A stretch of 41,688 bases of DNA from Deltaproteobacteria bacterium (GTDB lineage Bacteria > Desulfobacterota > RBG-13-43-22). A program made the position numbers and the translations under genes. The first letter of the stretch is position 1; every line of letters starts with the position of its first letter. The stretch covers positions 1 to 41,688 of the forward strand of contig JACRCK010000099.1 in NCBI GenBank assembly GCA_016219065.1, given 5' to 3'. Positions 1 through 7,143 of the stretch are shown here, in pieces. The notes under the pieces were generated by a model. The model made no database searches, had not been told where the DNA came from, and worked only from the letters and a program-made list of their open reading frames with translations.

Positions 1-1096
1 CTTCCCCAGGTGCAGGCGTTGCTTGTGGCGGTTCCTGGTGGTCCGTGGCCTGTTCCTGCGCTGGTATGGTGCTGGAGGTCGGTTCCGGCGTAGTGGTGGA
101 GGGTTCCGGGTTCGGTAGGCCGGCGCGGACCCAGGCGCGAAGGTTCAACCCCTTTTGCAGGGCCTCCGTCGGGTCTTTCCCTATCCCCTTCGGGACCGGC
201 CAGCGCTTCGCGTTCGGGTAGTGCTTCTTCCACCAGCCCCAGGCCTCCTGCACCCCGGCCGCGTCGGTATCCAAGGCCACCAGAATCAAACCGGCTTCCT
301 TCAATACCTGGTGGTTTTCCTGGTCCGGCCGCGCCTGTGCTGACCCTAAGGCTATAATCCCGGCCAAGTCCCCGGCTTCTTGGTGCAGTAAAAAACCGTC
401 AAGTTCGCTCTCAACAACCAAAAGCGTTTCTTTGTCCCGGCCCCAGATCATAGGCGAAGCATCGGACCCGGCAACGTGGGTATATCTTCCGCCGGTATCC
501 GGGTTTGCTTTCCGAATTTTCAGACCGATAATCTTCCCGTCCAGGATATGAGGGATTATAAGGCCGGCCTTCAGATAGGTCCGAATCGGTTTTCCTTTTT
601 CGTTTGTTGCAGGGTCCAGACCCCAAAGGGTCCGGGTGAAAAATTCGTCTTTAGGGTTCCAGCCCAGGCGCGCCGCTCGGATGGTTTCAAACTTCAATCC
701 CCGGCCTTGCAACCATTCCCGAATTTCCGGGTTCCCCAACAACCGGTATTCGCTTTCTTCCAGGAATATTTCAGCCATGTTTGACCACTCGGCAGGGACC
801 CCGTTTTTTTCTTTCGGCGTCCAGACCCGTTTTTCTTTCGGCCGGCCTGTGCGTGGGAAGTCTTCCGGCGTCAATCCCCAGGCATCAACCGCTTGCAGGA
901 AGGTCAACCCTTGAAGCTCGCGCAAAAGTTTCAGGCCGTCGCCCCTCCGTTTACAACCCCGGCACCAAAAGGCCCCGGTTTTCCCGCTTTCTGTCCAGGT
1001 GATGAAACGGTCGTCCCCGCCACAAAAAGGACACGGTCCGGCAAATTCGCCGCGGCCTTTCTTTAGCTTGACTTGAATCAGGTCTGAAATTTTCAA
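1..1096 (-). CDS. DNA primase with CHC2-type zinc finger and TOPRIM domain (partial, runs off left edge)
   Basis: The reading frame is open from a TTG at 1096 to base 1 (365 codons) and has no stop inside the window. Residues about 22-50 form a zinc ribbon, CPFCGGDDRF followed by WCRGC, as in bacterial and phage primases that recognise the template trinucleotide. About residues 210-270 carry TOPRIM features: VVESELDGFLL supplies the acidic residue and LVALDTDAAG the DxD metal site, so this is a DnaG-type catalytic core. The visible C-terminal tail is rich in Pro, Thr and Gln and may link to a further domain. The TTG start is preceded by GGAGGGGG and overlaps the stop of the upstream mini-ORF, suggesting translational coupling. 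With the D5 helicase next to it this is probably the element's own replication module. Confidence 0.88.
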   Translation of the reverse strand, partial: MKISDLIQVKLKKGRGEFAGPCPFCGGDDRFITWTESGKTGAFWCRGCKRRGDGLKLLRELQGLTFLQAVDAWGLTPEDFPRTGRPKEKRVWTPKEKNGVPAEWSNMAEIFLEESEYRLLGNPEIREWLQGRGLKFETIRAARLGWNPKDEFFTRTLWGLDPATNEKGKPIRTYLKAGLIIPHILDGKIIGLKIRKANPDTGGRYTHVAGSDASPMIWGRDKETLLVVESELDGFLLHQEAGDLAGIIALGSAQARPDQENHQVLKEAGLILVALDTDAAGVQEAWGWWKKHYPNAKRWPVPKGIGKDPTEALQKGLNLRAWVRAGLPNPEPSTTTPEPTSSTIPAQEQATDHQEPPQATPAPGE

Positions 1097-1230
1097 TTTA
1101 AAGCGCCCCCTCCTTCCGGCCAGTATCGGAAACGGTCCCGGCTACCACAAAAGGGACAGGCCCCGACCCACTCGCCGCCGGCTGTCGTGGCCGCTTTTTT
1201 TAATCTGGGTATCAGGTCAAGGAGGGTCAT
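1093..1230 (-). CDS. 45-residue zinc-finger mini-protein, half-duplicate of the primase N-terminus
   Basis: ATG at 1230, stop TGA at 1095-1093, which overlaps the TTG start of the primase. The protein contains CPFCGSRDRFRYW and resembles, residue for residue, the first zinc-finger half of the primase that follows (LLDLIPRLKK against ISDLIQVKLKK, CPFCGSRDRF against CPFCGGDDRF). It lacks the second Cys pair (WCRGC in the primase), so it could bind zinc only as a dimer or with a partner. An AGGAGGG sequence near its end is probably the ribosome site for the primase. It is either a remnant of a tandem duplication or a real leader peptide/accessory zinc protein. Zinc-finger similarity is read directly; function is not known. 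Confidence 0.6.
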   Translation of the reverse strand: MTLLDLIPRLKKAATTAGGEWVGACPFCGSRDRFRYWPEGGGALN

Positions 1231-1250
1231 TTTCTTATCTCAGGTCTAAA

Positions 1251-1352
1251 GTGACGTAGTGACGTTAATGACGGACTTTTCAGTATTTTTTTAAGCTTTT
1301 TTCTCTCATATAGAAAAACCCTAAAAGTCGGTAACTCCCGTCACTACGTCAC
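1251..1352. other. Candidate replication origin: 14-bp inverted repeat with TGACG iterons around AT-rich DNA
   Basis: GTGACGTAGTGACG at 1251-1264 is repeated as its perfect reverse complement at 1339-1352. TGACG occurs at 1252, 1260 and 1269 on the plus strand, and its complement CGTCA at 1339 and 1347. The 74 bases between the arms are AT-rich with runs of T. The block lies between the helicase gene (whose stop it overlaps) and the zinc-finger/primase genes. Short iterons beside a primase-helicase pair and an AT-rich stretch fit a P4-like origin; a long-range operator for the downstream primase is the alternative. Confidence 0.5.
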
Positions 1353-2857
1353 TCGGCTATTATTCCCAAACCTTCCCAAAACCACTTCCCCCCTGTCCCG
1401 CGCCTTTTTTCATATCCCCGCTCTGTCAACCTCATTCCAAAGCTTTGTTGACTAATCGGCCGTTTTTCCCCCTGCGACTCGCTCCAATCTACGAAAACCG
1501 CGTAAAGATTTTTAGCCGTGACCTGGTATCCCGGACCCGTCAAACATCGTTCCATGATAAATTGGCCGATAATGTCCATTTCGTCCCGGTAGTTCTCCGT
1601 TGCCGCTTTGACTTCATCGGGTGGGGTCAGGCCTTCCTTTTGCCAGGCAAGGCAACCGGCCAGGCACCAATTTAAAATTCCGGGTAACTCTCCCCGCAGT
1701 TTTTCCGATAGCCGCCGGTCTTGTTCTTCTGGTGGTATCTGAACGGTGAACGGAATCAGCCTGATCCGCCGCCATATGGCATAATCTCCCCCCCGGATAA
1801 TCGGTTTGCTGTTTCCGTCAATCCAAAGTTTAAATTCCGGCTTGAAATTGAAAAACTCCCCGTGTAAAAACCGTGCGGAAATAACCCCCCCGCCGGTTAC
1901 TTGCTTCACCAGACTTTCGGCCAACCTTTGACCCGATTCAACCTCTTGTGCAGATGCCAGCCGCGCGCCCTTCAACCCAGCCAGGTCGTTCGGAATACCG
2001 CCGGTCATTTTTTTAACCATTATCGTTTCCGTGCTGGTCTGTTTCGCGTAGTCCCCCAACATAGTTATTACGGTATCAACAAAGGTCGTTTTTCCATTGG
2101 CTCCCAGACCATAAAGGAAATGAAGGACTTGTTCCGAAGTGTCGCCGGTCAGGGTATAACCTACGGCCTTTTGAAGGTAGGAAATCAGTCTTTCGTTGCC
2201 GTTCATTACCCGAAAAAGGAATTTTTCCCAAGTGGTGCAGGTGGCTTCTGGTAGGAAATAGACAGATGCCAGCTTGCTTATCAGGTGGCCCGGGTCATGC
2301 GGTATCAACTGGCCGGTGCGCAAGTCCAGGATTCCATTTAGGACGTTAAAAAGCCAATGGTCCCGGTCCAGGTCGTCAGGCAATACCGGAATCCCTGGTT
2401 CCGATTGCGACGAAGCGATAGCGGCCTTTCGCTTGGCTTCGGATTCCGATGAAAGCGCAAATTTCGCAACCGCCTTCCGTCGGTCCCCGTTCGTTGACTT
2501 CGCCGCCTCAGCATAGACCCTTGAAACGGTGTTTTTCATCCGCCGTTGAATCTCTCCCCGGTCGTCCTTAATCCACCGGCAACCGTCGAAAAAAAGCCAT
2601 GACTGCCAGGGATAGCAAAACCGGATAAGGTGGCCGTGATACCCGATAAACCGCTTGGCTAAACCCAGGTCGGAAAGGTGGTCTGAAAATTTGTCCGTCA
2701 CTGTGCTGGTGGCCGTCTCTTCCTGGTCGTGGCCGTTCCCTCCATTCCCCTGGTCGGCCTCCGGCTCCGGCTCCGGATCCCAGGTGGCGCGCTCCTGGTC
2801 GGCCGTAGCCTCACTTCGCCGGCGTATTTCTTCGGTGTTCCAGGTGGCTGCTTCCAT
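1349..2857 (-). CDS. D5-type superfamily 3 replicative helicase of phage/plasmid primase family
   Basis: 502 residues. The N-terminal 55 residues are low-complexity and acidic. Residues about 160-230 match the D5_N region and about 245-375 the SF3/AAA core: Walker A GLGANGKTTF (about 250-259), Walker B-like LASAQEVE (about 300-307), and a sensor/arginine block around IDGNSKPIIRGGDYAIWRR (about 343-362). The C-terminus (about 425-500) looks like the winged helix found in this family (poxvirus D5 C-terminal type). Such proteins unwind DNA at the origin of phages and satellites such as P4. Here the primase activity seems to be supplied by the separate gene downstream. The ATG follows the stop of the preceding regulator gene by one base with no clear ribosome site, so translation is probably coupled. 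Confidence 0.92.
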   Translation of the reverse strand: MEAATWNTEEIRRRSEATADQERATWDPEPEPEADQGNGGNGHDQEETATSTVTDKFSDHLSDLGLAKRFIGYHGHLIRFCYPWQSWLFFDGCRWIKDDRGEIQRRMKNTVSRVYAEAAKSTNGDRRKAVAKFALSSESEAKRKAAIASSQSEPGIPVLPDDLDRDHWLFNVLNGILDLRTGQLIPHDPGHLISKLASVYFLPEATCTTWEKFLFRVMNGNERLISYLQKAVGYTLTGDTSEQVLHFLYGLGANGKTTFVDTVITMLGDYAKQTSTETIMVKKMTGGIPNDLAGLKGARLASAQEVESGQRLAESLVKQVTGGGVISARFLHGEFFNFKPEFKLWIDGNSKPIIRGGDYAIWRRIRLIPFTVQIPPEEQDRRLSEKLRGELPGILNWCLAGCLAWQKEGLTPPDEVKAATENYRDEMDIIGQFIMERCLTGPGYQVTAKNLYAVFVDWSESQGEKRPISQQSFGMRLTERGYEKRRGTGGKWFWEGLGIIAE

Positions 2858-2858
2858 T

Positions 2859-3098
2859 TCAGTTCAAGCGCGTGGCGCGGGACTCCAACCACTCGATTAA
2901 ATTTGAAACCGGGTAGCAGATTTTTTTCCCGACTCGAAAGCGCCCTTTTACTCCCGTGCCTAAACTGTCATGGTTCGCCATACTCTTTTCCGTGATAATA
3001 CCCCCGGAAAACTTTCTCACCTCCTGCCTTGCCACAAAGGCCGACGGCCATTTGTCGGCCAGGGTCTTCAGGCCTTCGGTGTTGTTGGTGGTACTCAT
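2859..3098 (-). CDS. Small winged-helix/AlpA-like DNA-binding protein
   Basis: 79 residues from the ATG at 3098, which has AAAGGAG seven bases upstream; an ATG at 3116 exists but lies over that ribosome site. The second half reads GRFRVGKKICYPVSNLIEWL, the typical end of AlpA/excisionase-type helix-turn-helix proteins, where a wing with a basic tip is followed by a helix. It is followed after one base by the helicase gene, so it is the first gene of a replication operon and may act as its regulator, as an origin-binding protein or as excisionase. A promoter with a good -35 box lies just upstream. Assignment to the broad family is fairly safe; the exact role is inference. Confidence 0.65.
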   Translation of the reverse strand: MSTTNNTEGLKTLADKWPSAFVARQEVRKFSGGIITEKSMANHDSLGTGVKGRFRVGKKICYPVSNLIEWLESRATRLN

Positions 3099-3137
3099 TC
3101 TTTTTCTCCTTTCCATTGGGTTTATAAACTATCCAAT

Positions 3138-3166
3138 AGGGTAAGGAAAAAAATAATTTCTGTCAA
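3138..3166 (-). promoter_or_regulatory. Sigma70-type promoter of the regulator-helicase-primase operon
   Basis: Read on the minus strand: TTGACA (3166-3161), 17-base spacer, TACCCT (3143-3138). A small palindrome CTATCCAATAG (3129-3139) overlaps the -10 box and could be an operator. The surrounding 3120-3230 is AT-rich and contains no gene. Confidence 0.5.
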
Positions 3167-3287
3167 TTTATTTAATTATTACAAATAGTTAAAAGAAATT
3201 GCCGATTTTTAAAAAACTGCCACAATTTCTACCTACTAAGAAGGGTCAGACAGGTCTTTTTCATTTGAGGGTATTCAGGAAGGGATG

Positions 3288-4106
3288 CTAAGGGGTGGTT
3301 GAATAGAAAGTTCTCAAATATAAATCCATCGTCGGGAAGGCTATCCCGTTTTCTTTTCTACGTTCATTGATTGCCGTTTTTAGGCGATTGGCTATCGCCT
3401 TATCTGTCCCGGCCTCAAAACCCAGGTATTTCAGCAACCGACCAACTGACGCGAATATTTGAAGTTCAGACAAGCGGGACAAGTGCTTAAAGCTTAAGAA
3501 CAACATAATCCTTAAATCTTCAAGCGGGGTCTTCTCTGTCCGGTCTACCTTTACGGTCGCTACCAACATCATCCAGCGTTTAAGCCGTTTAACTGTAACG
3601 TCAAAGGACTTCTCCGGGACTCCGGCTTCAAGAAAGGTTTGACGGGTTCCCGTGATAGTGCCAACAGAACGGGTGATTTCGCTTACCAAATTCCAGGTGG
3701 AGTATCCCTTTGTTTTGACTTGGTGGGTGAAAAAGTCAGCGAGGGTCGCCGCCAGATCCTCCAAGAGGAGTTCCGCGTCGTCGCAATACTCCCCGCGCGG
3801 TTTTCTCTTTAATGGTTTGGATAGAACAATTGAAACCTCGTCCCCTTGCAAGGTGAAAAGGCCAGCTTTAATAATGTGGTCCCGGAAGACTTCTTTTACT
3901 CCCGATCCTGAAAATATCGCCTTCCGAAGTTCTGGTTGTTTCGGAAATAGGATTTTCAGATTGAACGGGACCCCAGGCCGTCGCCGCGATTTGGTGGGTT
4001 TTTTCTCTTTACTTGGTGTGGTCGTATGGGGTTTGGCCTTCGCCGTGGGTTTGGTTGCTCTTGTGGGTTCGGTTTTCGCCTTGCACCTGGTGGTGGGTTT
4101 CTTCAT
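3288..4106 (-). CDS. Basic protein of unknown function, element-encoded
   Basis: 272 residues, ATG start at 4106. The first 45 residues are extremely rich in Lys, Thr, Pro and Arg, like a nucleic-acid-binding tail. The rest is a mixed alpha/beta domain without a motif I recognise; a stretch near residues 140-180 (EITRSVGTITGTRQTFLEAG) and the helical C-terminal part could be DNA-binding. No signal peptide or membrane segment. It lies between the secreted-protein gene and the replication operon, and has no close upstream partner. It may be a replication initiator or regulator, but this is only a guess from position and charge. Confidence 0.6.
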   Translation of the reverse strand: MKKPTTRCKAKTEPTRATKPTAKAKPHTTTPSKEKKPTKSRRRPGVPFNLKILFPKQPELRKAIFSGSGVKEVFRDHIIKAGLFTLQGDEVSIVLSKPLKRKPRGEYCDDAELLLEDLAATLADFFTHQVKTKGYSTWNLVSEITRSVGTITGTRQTFLEAGVPEKSFDVTVKRLKRWMMLVATVKVDRTEKTPLEDLRIMLFLSFKHLSRLSELQIFASVGRLLKYLGFEAGTDKAIANRLKTAINERRKENGIAFPTMDLYLRTFYSTTP

Positions 4107-4165
4107 TGGTGGCCCCCCTTCGGCCTCCCTGAAGGGATCCGGGGAAGAGGGTTAGGGAAACCCGA

Positions 4166-4181
4166 GTTCGGCTGGCCGAAC
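4166..4181. repeat. Palindrome GTTCGGC-TG-GCCGAAC upstream of the basic protein gene
   Basis: Perfect 7-base arms around a 2-base centre, in the 115-base gap between two minus-strand genes, about 60 bases upstream of the start at 4106. Could be an operator or part of a terminator for the upstream secreted-protein gene; there is no T-run. Confidence 0.35.
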
Positions 4182-4221
4182 CTATCCCCGAAAATTGTTT
4201 AGGGCGCTCGTCTTTTTGATA

Positions 4222-4599
4222 TTATTTGAATAATTTGAAAGTGGATTCCCCTCGGATAATAATTGGATTTAGCGGACTCCCTGGTGCATATGGGTCATTA
4301 TCAGGTATGATTAAAGATTTAATTTCGTAGTCCCCAGCCCAGGTTTTTTCTATTCTAAAAGGGTTCCCTCTTGTCCCTGGCGCGTACCTATTACGGTCCA
4401 TAGATTCAATCTTTTTCTCAAGCTCAGAAACCTCTATGCTTTTGGCTTCTTTCATTGCTTTGTCTCTTTCATTCAGATCTTTAATGCTTTGCAACAACTC
4501 ATAAAACTCGGCGTCAGACATTTTTTTCTTCTGCTCTCCATAACAAATTATAGGGACCAACAGCCAAAAAATTATCAAAAAGATCACCAATTTTTTCAC
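4222..4599 (-). CDS. Small secreted protein with an internal YAPG repeat
   Basis: 125 residues from a GTG at 4599, with GGGAGGG six bases upstream. Residues 1-21 form a clear signal peptide (basic start, long hydrophobic core, cleavage probably after CYG). Residues about 25-70 are strongly helical and charged, probably coiled coil. The C-terminal part carries two similar segments, RYAPGTRGNPFRIEK and PYAPGSPLNPIIIRG, suggesting a small duplicated beta unit. No known family recognised. It is out of place functionally between repressor and replication genes, so it may be a cargo (surface exclusion or host-interaction) gene of the element. Confidence 0.65.
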   Translation of the reverse strand: MKKLVIFLIIFWLLVPIICYGEQKKKMSDAEFYELLQSIKDLNERDKAMKEAKSIEVSELEKKIESMDRNRYAPGTRGNPFRIEKTWAGDYEIKSLIIPDNDPYAPGSPLNPIIIRGESTFKLFK

Positions 4600-4659
4600 T
4601 TTTCCCTCCCGGTTTATTAGGGTTCCTGACTTGTTGGCCCGTCGGCCTATCCCCGCAAA

Positions 4660-4678
4660 CGGGTTAAAGAAAAACCCG
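4660..4678 (-). terminator. Weak hairpin at the end of the toxin-antitoxin/XRE operon
   Basis: Read on the minus strand: CGGGTT, 7-base T-rich loop, AACCCG, then TTTG. It overlaps the stop codon of the XRE gene. The stem is only 6 bp, so termination would be partial. Confidence 0.3.
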
Positions 4679-4924
4679 GTAATCCACCTTCAGGACCTTG
4701 CCCAGCAGGCGCGCATTTTTCTTGCCGATAGGCCGTTTGCCGTGTTCCATCATGGAAAGGTACCGTTGCGGTATCCCGGTCAATCCGGAAAGTCGGGTCT
4801 GCGTCATGCCATCTTTGGTCCGCGCCCCCAGCAAGGAAACCCCCGGAAGGTTTTCATCCAGATATTCGGGGAAGGCTTCCCGCCAGGGGATTGAATCGCC
4901 AACATTCAGAGAACTTGGCCCCAT
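4664..4924 (-). CDS. XRE-family helix-turn-helix repressor (third gene of the toxin-antitoxin operon)
   Basis: 86 residues, ATG at 4924, with AGGGG just upstream. Residues about 31-83 form an XRE/Cro-type domain: ARTKDGMTQTRLSGLTGIP, then the recognition helix QRYLSMMEHGKR, then LGKVLKVDYRVF. It begins 8 bases after the antitoxin stop, so it is co-transcribed with the toxin-antitoxin pair. It could be a second antitoxin-like regulator or the element's maintenance repressor. The fold is clear; the target is not. Confidence 0.75.
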   Translation of the reverse strand: MGPSSLNVGDSIPWREAFPEYLDENLPGVSLLGARTKDGMTQTRLSGLTGIPQRYLSMMEHGKRPIGKKNARLLGKVLKVDYRVFL

Positions 4925-4932
4925 TTTTTCCC

Positions 4933-5286
4933 CTAACCGGTAGCCTGTTTTTTGTCCATCCCAATCGACTTTCTACCCGGTTTCGGGACAAGCTTGATTT
5001 CCAGCCGGCAGCCGACAGCTTGAGCATATTTCTTGAGGGAAGTCAGAGAAGGGGTATGCTTCCCGGTGGCTTCCAGGCGGGAAACCGCGCTTTTGGTAGT
5101 TCCCATCAATCCGGCAACATCTTCCTGGGTCAGGCCCAGACGGGACCGGGCAGTCAGCATTTCACGGGCCAGCCGGTATTCTTCTTCCAATCCTTCATAA
5201 GATTCCCGGAAGTCTTTTCGTTTCAGGGCTTTTCTAAGGAAAGCTTCGTGGTCATGAGCAACCGGTTGATAATCTATTTTAGCCAT
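4933..5286 (-). CDS. higA: HigA-type antitoxin with XRE helix-turn-helix
   Basis: 117 residues. The start at 5286 has GAAGGAGG six bases upstream, inside the toxin gene; the two genes overlap by 8 bases, a usual sign of tight stoichiometric coupling. Residues about 40-100 are an XRE domain (ARSRLGLTQEDVAGLMGTT, then KSAVSRLEATGKHTPSLTSL). The order toxin first, antitoxin second is characteristic of HigBA-type systems, in which the antitoxin binds the toxin and represses the shared promoter. The role in stabilising the integrated element is inference. Confidence 0.85.
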   Translation of the reverse strand: MAKIDYQPVAHDHEAFLRKALKRKDFRESYEGLEEEYRLAREMLTARSRLGLTQEDVAGLMGTTKSAVSRLEATGKHTPSLTSLKKYAQAVGCRLEIKLVPKPGRKSIGMDKKQATG

Positions 5287-5605
5287 CTTGAACCTCCTTC
5301 ATCCTTTTTCGGGCCAGGCGCAAGGCTTGTTCCGGTGTTTCCTGGGCTTTCTTTATGAAGGCGTGGAGTATTACAATGCGCCGGCCCATGGCAAAGCAAT
5401 AAAAGGCCCGCCCAATCCCACCGCGCCCTCGTGGTCTCAATTCGAAAAGGCCGCCGCCCATTGGTCTTGAATGGGGCATCCCGATTTGTGGGCCAAAGTC
5501 TATCAATAATTCCAACATTCGGGCAAAATCAGCCAGCAGGTCGGTCGGCCAGCTTTCGATCTCTTTTTTAACGCGGGCGTTAAAGTATTCGATGTTGAAA
5601 TTCAT
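5279..5605 (-). CDS. higB: HigB/RelE-superfamily toxin (phage Gp49-like)
   Basis: 108 residues, ATG at 5605. The protein has the layout of the Gp49/DUF891 branch of RelE-type ribosome-dependent mRNA interferases: N-terminal helix, then FGPQIGMPHSRPMGGGLFELR, then GGIGRAFYCFAMGRRIVILHAFIKK, ending in a helix with TPEQALRLARKRMKE. The conserved pair of Arg/Lys around LFELR and the HAFIKK strand are present, so it appears intact. It is the first gene of a three-gene operon (toxin, antitoxin, XRE protein) next to the integrase. Probable function is growth arrest by mRNA cleavage when the antitoxin is lost, thereby retaining the element. Confidence 0.85.
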   Translation of the reverse strand: MNFNIEYFNARVKKEIESWPTDLLADFARMLELLIDFGPQIGMPHSRPMGGGLFELRPRGRGGIGRAFYCFAMGRRIVILHAFIKKAQETPEQALRLARKRMKEVQDG

Positions 5606-5614
5606 TTTATTCCA

Positions 5615-5643
5615 ATGTTAGCATTATTGCTAACCATAATCAA
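5615..5643 (-). promoter_or_regulatory. Autoregulated promoter/operator of the toxin-antitoxin operon
   Basis: Read on the minus strand: TTGATT (5643-5638), exactly 17 bases, TAACAT (5620-5615). A perfect palindrome GTTAGCA-TTAT-TGCTAAC (5617-5634) fills the spacer and overlaps the -10 box, the expected site for the antitoxin HTH. Transcription would start only a few bases before the toxin ATG at 5605, and I see no ribosome site there, so the toxin may be read from a nearly leaderless mRNA. Confidence 0.7.
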
Positions 5644-5659
5644 CCTGGTTTAGCGAATA

Positions 5660-6940
5660 TTATTTAATTTTGACAATCTTCCCGGCCTTGGCTTGGTCCC
5701 CGGTCAGGACCGGCATTTTCCGCGCGGCCTCTTTCAAGGCGTCGTTGGCCAGGTGGGAATACCGTTCGGTCAGAGCGATTGTCGAATGGCCCAGGATTGA
5801 TTTGACCGTGTAAAGGTCCACTCCCGATTGAATAAGAAAGCTCGCCGCAGTGTGTCTCAAACCGTGGAAGGTAAACCGCTCCCGGCGGTCCTCGATACCC
5901 TTGTTGAAGCCCAACTTCTTGACGGCGCGGTCGAATATCCGGGGAACTTGCGGAAAGGGTCTTCCTCTTGGTCCGGGAAATATCAGGTCTTCGGGACTGT
6001 CCGGGGTCATTTCCTGGAACAGGTCATGAACCGCCTCCGGCATATAAACCGGCCGGCTTTTCCCTGATTTGCCGTCCATGATCCACAACAGGCCGTTTTC
6101 CCGGTCCAGATTCTTCCACTTCAGCCCGAAGACTTCCCCGGCTCTTAGGCCGGTATAGAGCGAAATAGCGGCCATTCTGTAAACGGCTGGGCTCTGGCTC
6201 AACAACTCTTCAAGGAGGGTATGCGCCTCTTCGGTAGTCAGGTAGCGGATCCGCTTATTTTCCACCTTCGGCTTTTTAACAGCCTTCGTAGGTGCGTCCT
6301 CTTCAATTAACCGATGCTTTCGGGCCATATTCCAGGCCCCGCGGATAGTGGCGAAGATATATTCTATGGTCCGGGCGGATTTCGGCTTTTGGACGATCTT
6401 CTTACCGTTGGCCCCCCAAATTTCCCGGCTTTCCATGAGGGTTTTTTTCAGCCGTTCAAGGTGAAGCGGCCGGATATCCTTTAACGGGATCGCGCCGATA
6501 GCCGGCTCAATCCAGTTTTTGAAATGGCCCCACTCGGTCAGGTGGCTCATTCGTTTTTTATCCCGTTTGGCGGCAGGATAGTAAGTTTCATGGAAGAATT
6601 GACCGAAGGTCAGGTTTTCTTTTTCTTGTCGCACCTTCTCCGCGGCCTCCCGCTCCCGGCGATCCTGGTCAACTTGCCTTGCCTCCGACAGCCTGGTTGG
6701 CTTTCCCTCTCCTGCCTTGTATGCCTTCTTCAACTCTGCCAGCTTCGCGGCTGCAATCTCAGCCGTCCACAATGCCTTCCCATCGGGTCCTTTTTCGGAG
6801 GCCCAACCCAACCCCTCTTCTTTGCTGACCCCCTTTTGCTTATAGCGGATAACAAAATACCGGTCAGGGTGAATACCGTGCTTTCGGGTGGCGTGTTCCC
6901 GATACCGGACCCCCGGATATTTCGTTTTATGCCAGGTCAT
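5660..6940 (-). CDS. int: Site-specific tyrosine recombinase (integrase)
   Basis: 426 residues. Residues 1-70 are an arm-binding domain (YPGVRYREH...YFVIRYKQKG), about 108-215 the core-binding SAM-like domain, and about 230-405 the catalytic domain. All catalytic residues are present: Arg266 (TGLRAGEV), Lys291 (DGKSGKSR), His359/Arg362/His363 (HGLRHT), His385 (ILGHS) and Tyr394 (RYSHLA). It should therefore be active. It catalyses integration and excision at the tRNA-Arg 3' end located about 200 bases upstream of its start. It is transcribed away from the att site, as in many satellites and islands. Start at the ATG at 6940, after a G-rich stretch. Confidence 0.95.
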   Translation of the reverse strand: MTWHKTKYPGVRYREHATRKHGIHPDRYFVIRYKQKGVSKEEGLGWASEKGPDGKALWTAEIAAAKLAELKKAYKAGEGKPTRLSEARQVDQDRREREAAEKVRQEKENLTFGQFFHETYYPAAKRDKKRMSHLTEWGHFKNWIEPAIGAIPLKDIRPLHLERLKKTLMESREIWGANGKKIVQKPKSARTIEYIFATIRGAWNMARKHRLIEEDAPTKAVKKPKVENKRIRYLTTEEAHTLLEELLSQSPAVYRMAAISLYTGLRAGEVFGLKWKNLDRENGLLWIMDGKSGKSRPVYMPEAVHDLFQEMTPDSPEDLIFPGPRGRPFPQVPRIFDRAVKKLGFNKGIEDRRERFTFHGLRHTAASFLIQSGVDLYTVKSILGHSTIALTERYSHLANDALKEAARKMPVLTGDQAKAGKIVKIK

Positions 6941-6986
6941 GGATTCCCCCCCCTATTGGCCTTTCATGAAAGTCCGTTGACGATCT

Positions 6987-7003
6987 GTCCCACCATTGTC
7001 CCA
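6987..7003. repeat. GTCCCA pair, first copy (probable integrase arm site)
   Basis: GTCCCA at 6987-6992 and again at 6998-7003, 11 bases (one helical turn) apart, in the gap between the integrase start and the att site. The same two-box arrangement with the same 11-base period recurs at 7266-7282 and 7469-7485. Pairs of short phased boxes near att cores are typical of integrase arm-type or excisionase sites. Confidence 0.55.
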
Positions 7004-7037
7004 CCTTTTATTTTTACGTGGTAGGTTTCAATGGGAG

Positions 7038-7137
7038 GGTATGGGAAAGATTATAATTCAATAAATATGCGGTTGTCAAAGGTTATTTGGCTATTTTGAG
7101 GAAGAAAAAGAAGGTATGGGAAAAAGCGGGAAAAAGC
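7038..7137. repeat. Direct repeats in the att region
   Basis: GGTATGGGAAA occurs at 7038-7048 and again at 7113-7123, and the decamer GGGAAAAAGC is tandemly duplicated at 7118-7137, ending seven bases before the tRNA-derived core. These may be integrase arm sites or accessory-protein sites of the element end. No gene is visible between 6941 and 7143. Confidence 0.45.
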
Positions 7138-7143
7138 TATTAT

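Noticed and set aside
3652-4155. Plus-strand ORF of 167 codons opposite the basic protein gene, with a hydrophobic C-terminus
   Set aside because: The hydrophobic segment is the antisense of a Lys/Thr-rich tail. No ribosome site or family signal; the minus-strand gene fits the direction of all neighbours.
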